Part shown: positions 45,089 to 48,932 of the stretch, in pieces
Position numbering within the stretch: position 1 is the first letter of the stretch
Layout: the number at the start of each line of letters is the position of its first letter
From: a virus
Strand: one strand, 5' to 3'
DNA length: 48,932 nucleotides
Virus record (IMG/VR): IMGVR_UViG_3300047408_000317
Span: 1 to 48,932 of that record
Program-made: the position numbers and the translations under genes
Notes under the pieces: model-generated
The model's database searches: none
What the model was told of the DNA's origin: nothing
The model's input: the letters and a program-made list of their open reading frames with translations, nothing else

Positions 45089-46384
45089 ATGACCACTCGC
45101 CCCTTGTTCCGCCGCGTCTTTCTGCCTGCGCTGCTCTCGCTGCTCGTCGGGTACCTCGTGATGCCGGCGCTGAGCATCGTCCGCGTCGATGCGCGCGGGA
45201 TGGGCACCGAGCACGCCTCGCCGTGGCGCACGCGCGCGAACGGGATCGCCGCGGCCGTCGCGTCCACGCTGGCGCTGGCGCTCACGTTCCTCGGCCGACT
45301 GCATCGGCGCCTCGAGCAGATGTCTCGATCCCCGCTGTTCCGGCCGGCCGTGGCCCTCGCGATGCTCGCCCTGGTCGCACTGGTCGACCACAAGGCGCTC
45401 TTCGCGGCACCCTTCATCTTTGGCGCGACCGCGTCGGAAGGTCAGCACGCCGGTGAGTTCCTCCTCGAGGAGCGCATGGAAGCGGGCCGGCCGAGTCGCG
45501 AGAACATCACCGTGCTGTCGGGCCAGAACCTGAAGGCCGGCGCGGTCATCGGCCGCGTCAACAAGGCGGCCGGTCGCGTGTCGACCCCCGTCGTCGTCGG
45601 CACCGGCAACGGCACCGTCAGCTTGGTCTTCGCGGGCCCCGAAGTCGAACTCGGCAACTACGTGCTGACCTGCACCGCGGCCGTCGCCAACGGCGGCGTG
45701 TTCTCGCTGACGACCCCCAGCGGCAAGGCGATGGTCCCGCTCACGATGACGCCGGGCGGCGGCGGCACGACGGTCTACGCCAGCCGCCACCTCAATTTCT
45801 CGATCACGGATGGCGCGACCGACTTCATCGTCACCGACGCGTTCACCTTCGTGGTGAGCACCACGGCGCCGGTCGCGATCGGCACCGGCAACGGCACGAT
45901 CTCTGGCCTGTCGCTCGGGCCCGACGCCAAGACCGGCAACTACCGCGTGGAGTGCATCGCCGCGATCACCAACAGCGGCACGTTCAAGGTCGCCGATCCC
46001 GGCGGCGCGATCGTCGCGGTCGGCACGATCGTCGCGGGCGCCGGCGGCACCCTGGTGCTGGCGGGACAGCGGCAACTGAACCTGACCGTCACCGACGGCG
46101 CGACCGACTTCGCGGTCGGCGACGCGTTCAACGTGACCGTCTACAACAACCTCGCCGGCGGCAAAGTCGTCGCGTGGGATCCGCTGACGTTCGACGGCCG
46201 CAGCATTTCGGTCGGCGCGCTCTACGACAACGTGGATGCGACGCTGGCGGATACGGCCGGCGTGATCATCACCCGCGATGCGACGGTCGACCGCGCGGGC
46301 CTGCAGTACACGGCGGGTCTCTCCGCCGCCGACAAGAGCGGCGCTGAAAACGACCTCGGCAAACGCAACATCATCGTTCGGTAA
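45089..46384 (+). CDS. head decoration protein D-like, with membrane-segment N-terminus
   Basis: 431 residues after an AAGGAG site. Residues 125-180 ('GQHAGEFLLEERMEAGRPSR', 'VLSGQNLKAGAVIGRV') and 335-431 ('AWDPLTFDGRSISVGALYDN') are the lambda gpD fold, split by two tandem inserts that start 'VGTGNGTVS'/'IGTGNGTIS' (about 171 and 267). The first 120 residues carry hydrophobic helices (LFRRVFLPALLSLLVGYLVM; ALAMLALVALVDHK), which a capsid protein should not need. An internal ATG at 45319 would give a shorter product. Role: stabilises the filled head by trimer binding. Confidence 0.8.
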   Translation: MTTRPLFRRVFLPALLSLLVGYLVMPALSIVRVDARGMGTEHASPWRTRANGIAAAVASTLALALTFLGRLHRRLEQMSRSPLFRPAVALAMLALVALVDHKALFAAPFIFGATASEGQHAGEFLLEERMEAGRPSRENITVLSGQNLKAGAVIGRVNKAAGRVSTPVVVGTGNGTVSLVFAGPEVELGNYVLTCTAAVANGGVFSLTTPSGKAMVPLTMTPGGGGTTVYASRHLNFSITDGATDFIVTDAFTFVVSTTAPVAIGTGNGTISGLSLGPDAKTGNYRVECIAAITNSGTFKVADPGGAIVAVGTIVAGAGGTLVLAGQRQLNLTVTDGATDFAVGDAFNVTVYNNLAGGKVVAWDPLTFDGRSISVGALYDNVDATLADTAGVIITRDATVDRAGLQYTAGLSAADKSGAENDLGKRNIIVR

Positions 46385-46403
46385 CGAGGGAGATACAGAC
46401 GCC

Positions 46404-47393
46404 ATGCTCGACGTATTCAAGTCCAACGCGTTCGGTACGGTCTCGTTGACCGACGCCTTCCTCAAGAAGCCCTACCAGCCGCGCCGCCTCGGCGCGCTGG
46501 CGTACTTCCGCGAGAGCGGCATTCCGAACACGACCGCCGTGGTCGAGTACAAGAACAAGCAGCTCTCGCTCATCACGAGCAGCCCGCGCGGCGGCCCCGG
46601 CACCGTGCTCGGCGCCGCGAAGCGCACTGCGAAGAGCTTCCTGATTCCCCATTTCGAACGCGAAGCCAAGATCATGGCGGACGAGGTCCAGGGCCTGCGG
46701 GCCTTCGGGGCCGAGAATGACCAGGCCTCCGTCCAGGCGCTGGTCGACGACCGCATGGCCGAGCTCCGCCCGATGCACGAGACGACCCTCGAGTACCTGC
46801 GCATGGGCGCGATCCAGGGCATCATCCTCGACGGCGACGGCGCGACCCAGCTGTTCAATCTGTTCACCGAGTTCGGCATCACGCAGCAAACGTTGAACAT
46901 CGTGCTCTCGAACGCGACGACCGACGTGCGCGGCAAGTGCGTCGCGATCGCGCGTCTGTCGGAGTCGGCCCTCGGCGGCGACATGGTGACCGGCTACCGC
47001 GGGTTCTGCGGCGACGCGTTCTTCGACGCGCTCGTCGGCCAGGCGACCGTGCAGACCTCGCTCCAGTACCAGGAGAGCAAGCTCCTGCGCACCGACCTGC
47101 GCGCCGGCTTCGAGTTCGGCGGCATCACCTGGGAAAACTACCGCGGCAGCGTCGGCGGGGTGAACTTCATCGACACCAACACCGCCTACGTCGTGCCGGA
47201 AGGCACGTCGATCTTCCGCACCTACTTCGCGCCGGCGGATTTCATCGAGGCAGTCAACACGATCGGCCTGCCGCTCTATTCGAAGATGGTCGTCGACGAC
47301 GAGCTGCAGCGCTGGGTCAAGCTGCACACCCAGTCCAACCCGCTGGCGATGTGCCTGCGGCCGGACGCGGTCATCAAGATCACCAAGAGCTAA
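46404..47393 (+). CDS. major capsid protein, lambda gpE type
   Basis: 329 residues from ATG 46404 (GAGGGAG upstream). 'LTDAFLKKPYQPRRLGALAY', 'TTLEYLRMGAIQGIILDGDG', 'YRGFCGDAFFDALVGQATVQ', 'FEFGGITWENYRGSVGG' and 'VPEGTSIFRTYFAPADFIEA' are typical of the lambda E family (HK97 fold). Length is close to lambda E (341). It forms the icosahedral shell. Confidence 0.95.
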   Translation: MLDVFKSNAFGTVSLTDAFLKKPYQPRRLGALAYFRESGIPNTTAVVEYKNKQLSLITSSPRGGPGTVLGAAKRTAKSFLIPHFEREAKIMADEVQGLRAFGAENDQASVQALVDDRMAELRPMHETTLEYLRMGAIQGIILDGDGATQLFNLFTEFGITQQTLNIVLSNATTDVRGKCVAIARLSESALGGDMVTGYRGFCGDAFFDALVGQATVQTSLQYQESKLLRTDLRAGFEFGGITWENYRGSVGGVNFIDTNTAYVVPEGTSIFRTYFAPADFIEAVNTIGLPLYSKMVVDDELQRWVKLHTQSNPLAMCLRPDAVIKITKS

Positions 47394-47397
47394 GGCC

Positions 47398-47742
47398 GTG
47401 GGAGACAGCCGACCGTCGATGGCCGCGGCGCTGTCGGCGTTCGGCGTCCCCGCGACGGTGACGCGGCCGGCGCCGAACAACACTCCGCTGCCCACGACCG
47501 GAATCTGGATGAGTCCGACGGCAGACTCCGAGCCGTTCGGCACCGATTTCCAGAAGCTCGGGACGCGCAAAGTGCTGGCGCTGCCGCGATCGGCGGCGCT
47601 GCCCAGCGTACCGCGCGGCACGATCGTCGTCGCGCCAGAGATGCTCGGCGCGGCCGCGAAGACGTGGCGCGTCGACGGCTATGCCGGCCCGGCCGAACCC
47701 GATCAGCTGCGGCTGTTCCTCGTCGATACCGGGAACGGATAA
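47398..47742 (+). CDS. head-tail joining protein, gpFII-like
   Basis: 114 residues from a GTG 2 nt after the capsid stop (the whole frame is open). Lambda FII has 117 residues and lies in the same place after the E-FI pair. 'RSAALPSVPRGTIVVAPEML' and 'WRVDGYAGPAEPDQLRLFLV' read as short beta strands. The identification relies mostly on position, as sequence matches are weak. Confidence 0.6.
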   Translation: MGDSRPSMAAALSAFGVPATVTRPAPNNTPLPTTGIWMSPTADSEPFGTDFQKLGTRKVLALPRSAALPSVPRGTIVVAPEMLGAAAKTWRVDGYAGPAEPDQLRLFLVDTGNG

Positions 47743-47747
47743 GCCGC

Positions 47748-48344
47748 ATGCCCATCGCGCTCGAGGGATTCGACGCCGCCACGACCGACTACCGCGCCAT
47801 GCCGGATCGGATCCGTAACGCGACGGTGCGCTCGCTGAACCGCGCCATCGTCAGCGGCCAGGTCGCGACCGCGCGTCTGATGGCCGCCGACACGGGACTC
47901 AAGGTCGGGCTCGTCAAGGCGTCCTTCGTGTTGTCGAAGGCGAGCGTCGGCAACCCCGAGGCCTCCGTCCGGGCCAACGACTTCAAACGGCTGCCGCTGA
48001 TCAATTTCAACGTCAAGGACTCCGGGTCGAAGCTCACCAAGGCGCTCGGCGGCGGGGTCAGTTACACGATCGGCAATGTCCGGAAGGCGATCGCGAATGC
48101 CTTCATCGCCGTGATGACGAGCGGACACCGCGGGGTCTTCGTGCGTGTGGGCAAGAAGCGGCTCCCGATTCGCGAGCTGTACGGCCCGTCGCTCGGCAAG
48201 GTGTTCTACAAGTTTCAGGCCGCCGGCCAGGCGCGCGCGACCGAAGCGTTCCTCGCGAACTTCGAGCACGAGCTCGGGCGCCTGGGCCTCAACGCCAGCG
48301 AGATCCTCGGCGAATCGGACGACACCGCTGATGCTGCCGAGTGA
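47748..48344 (+). CDS. minor tail protein Z-like
   Basis: 198 residues. 'IRNATVRSLNRAIVSGQVAT', 'ARLMAADTGLKVGLVKASF', 'VKDSGSKLTKALGGGVSYTI' and 'FIAVMTSGHRGVFVRVGKKR', then 'LPIRELYGPSLGKVFYKF' follow the pattern of phage minor tail protein Z. It caps the tail tube for joining. The order FII-Z-U is lambda-like. Confidence 0.85.
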   Translation: MPIALEGFDAATTDYRAMPDRIRNATVRSLNRAIVSGQVATARLMAADTGLKVGLVKASFVLSKASVGNPEASVRANDFKRLPLINFNVKDSGSKLTKALGGGVSYTIGNVRKAIANAFIAVMTSGHRGVFVRVGKKRLPIRELYGPSLGKVFYKFQAAGQARATEAFLANFEHELGRLGLNASEILGESDDTADAAE

Positions 48345-48804
48345 ATACCAGGCGATCGCGGACTTGAAGACGGCCCTGCTACAGATGTCGGTGGCCGGCG
48401 GCTACCACTTCGACATCGCGGCCGCGGCCGTGAAGCTCGATCCGAATTGCGACGTTGAATCGTTGATTGCGCCAGGGGGCCCACGGCCGTTCGTCGTGAT
48501 CGAGGTCAAGAAGGACAGCTGGTCGTTCTCGCCGGCGAAGCGCTGCAACATCCTGCTGCCGGTGACGATTCACTGGGTCAGCGACTCGACGCCGACCGAC
48601 GACGTGAGTCGGCTGCTGACGTTTTTTCAGGGCTGCGCCGACGTGGAACGGGCGATCGCGGTCGATGTGAGCCGCGGCGGCCATGCGATGGACACGCGCA
48701 TCACGGGACGGTCGTATGCGACGGCGCTGGACGGCGCGCAGGTGTGGGCGATGGTCGACGTCGACCTGCCGACCAGACGCGTGTACGGGCAGCCGGACGC
48801 GTAG
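48331..48804 (+). CDS. tail terminator, gpU-like
   Basis: 157 residues. Overlaps the Z-like gene by 14 nt. 'EYQAIADLKTALLQMSVAGG' helix, 'RPFVVIEVKKDSWSFSPAKR' and a final strand-rich part fit gpU, which ends tail polymerisation. Assigned from order more than from sequence identity. Confidence 0.55.
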   Translation: MLPSEYQAIADLKTALLQMSVAGGYHFDIAAAAVKLDPNCDVESLIAPGGPRPFVVIEVKKDSWSFSPAKRCNILLPVTIHWVSDSTPTDDVSRLLTFFQGCADVERAIAVDVSRGGHAMDTRITGRSYATALDGAQVWAMVDVDLPTRRVYGQPDA

Positions 48805-48817
48805 GAGAAGGAACTCG

Positions 48818-48932
48818 ATGGCGACCATGAAGCGATGCCTGGCGCAACTCAGTCTGTCCGGTCCATGGGGATCGGAACCGCTGCAGCCTGGCATGGAGAT
48901 CGACCTCGCGCGCCAGTTACTGCCGGCGCGCG
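48818..48932 (+). CDS. next tail gene, 3' truncated by window edge
   Basis: Begins MATMKRCLAQLSLSGPWGSE after an AGGAGAAGG ribosome-binding site and runs off the end with 38 residues visible. In lambda the next gene would be V (major tail protein), but too little is visible to name it. Confidence 0.5.
   Translation, partial: MATMKRCLAQLSLSGPWGSEPLQPGMEIDLARQLLPAR

Overview
The window is most of the genome of a temperate, lambda-type tailed phage (siphovirus-like) with GC-rich DNA. From position 35785 to the right edge the gene order is that of lambda: terminase small subunit (Nu1-like), terminase large subunit (A), W, portal (B), ClpP-type protease (C), decoration protein (D), capsid (E), FII, Z, U and the start of the next tail gene. 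The left edge begins in the C-terminus of a tape measure protein. The missing middle tail genes (major tail protein, chaperones, tape measure N-terminus) should therefore join the two ends in a circular map. Several lipobox proteins suggest a Gram-negative host, probably a high-GC environmental bacterium. This is an inference; the host cannot be named from the sequence.

Layout: 1-6177 tail tip and fibre-like proteins and a small membrane protein; 6367-10074 secreted and membrane proteins including a holin candidate; 10122-11547 a minus-strand operon of small proteins with three related genes; 11615-14036 small early genes with an HNH nuclease; 14227-17284 the lysogeny block (attachment site on a tRNA-Arg 3' half, tyrosine integrase, lipoprotein, repressor); 17356-22511 rightward early genes including an overlapping serine/tyrosine recombinase pair; 22748-23698 a replication initiator with internal iterons; 23697-25620 the TIGR-like array/Tas block; 25632-33378 a HerA-like ATPase and a long operon of small genes; 33394-35266 a minus-strand operon encoding Ku; 35785-48932 packaging and head-tail genes.

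The most interesting system is at 23697-25620. A 280-residue protein with an IS110/Nop-like C-terminal fold and no nuclease domain sits between two arrays of 10-bp half-repeats. Two half-repeat types alternate every 18 bp (36-bp unit) and are separated by unique spacers of about 8 nt: 14 spacers upstream of the gene and 45 downstream. This matches the layout reported for TIGR-Tas RNA-guided DNA-targeting systems, whose guide RNAs are 36 nt with two short spacers. It looks like a nuclease-less (TasA-type) member, here placed next to the phage replication initiator and origin. All gene assignments come from reading the translated sequence and recalling family signatures; no database search was run.
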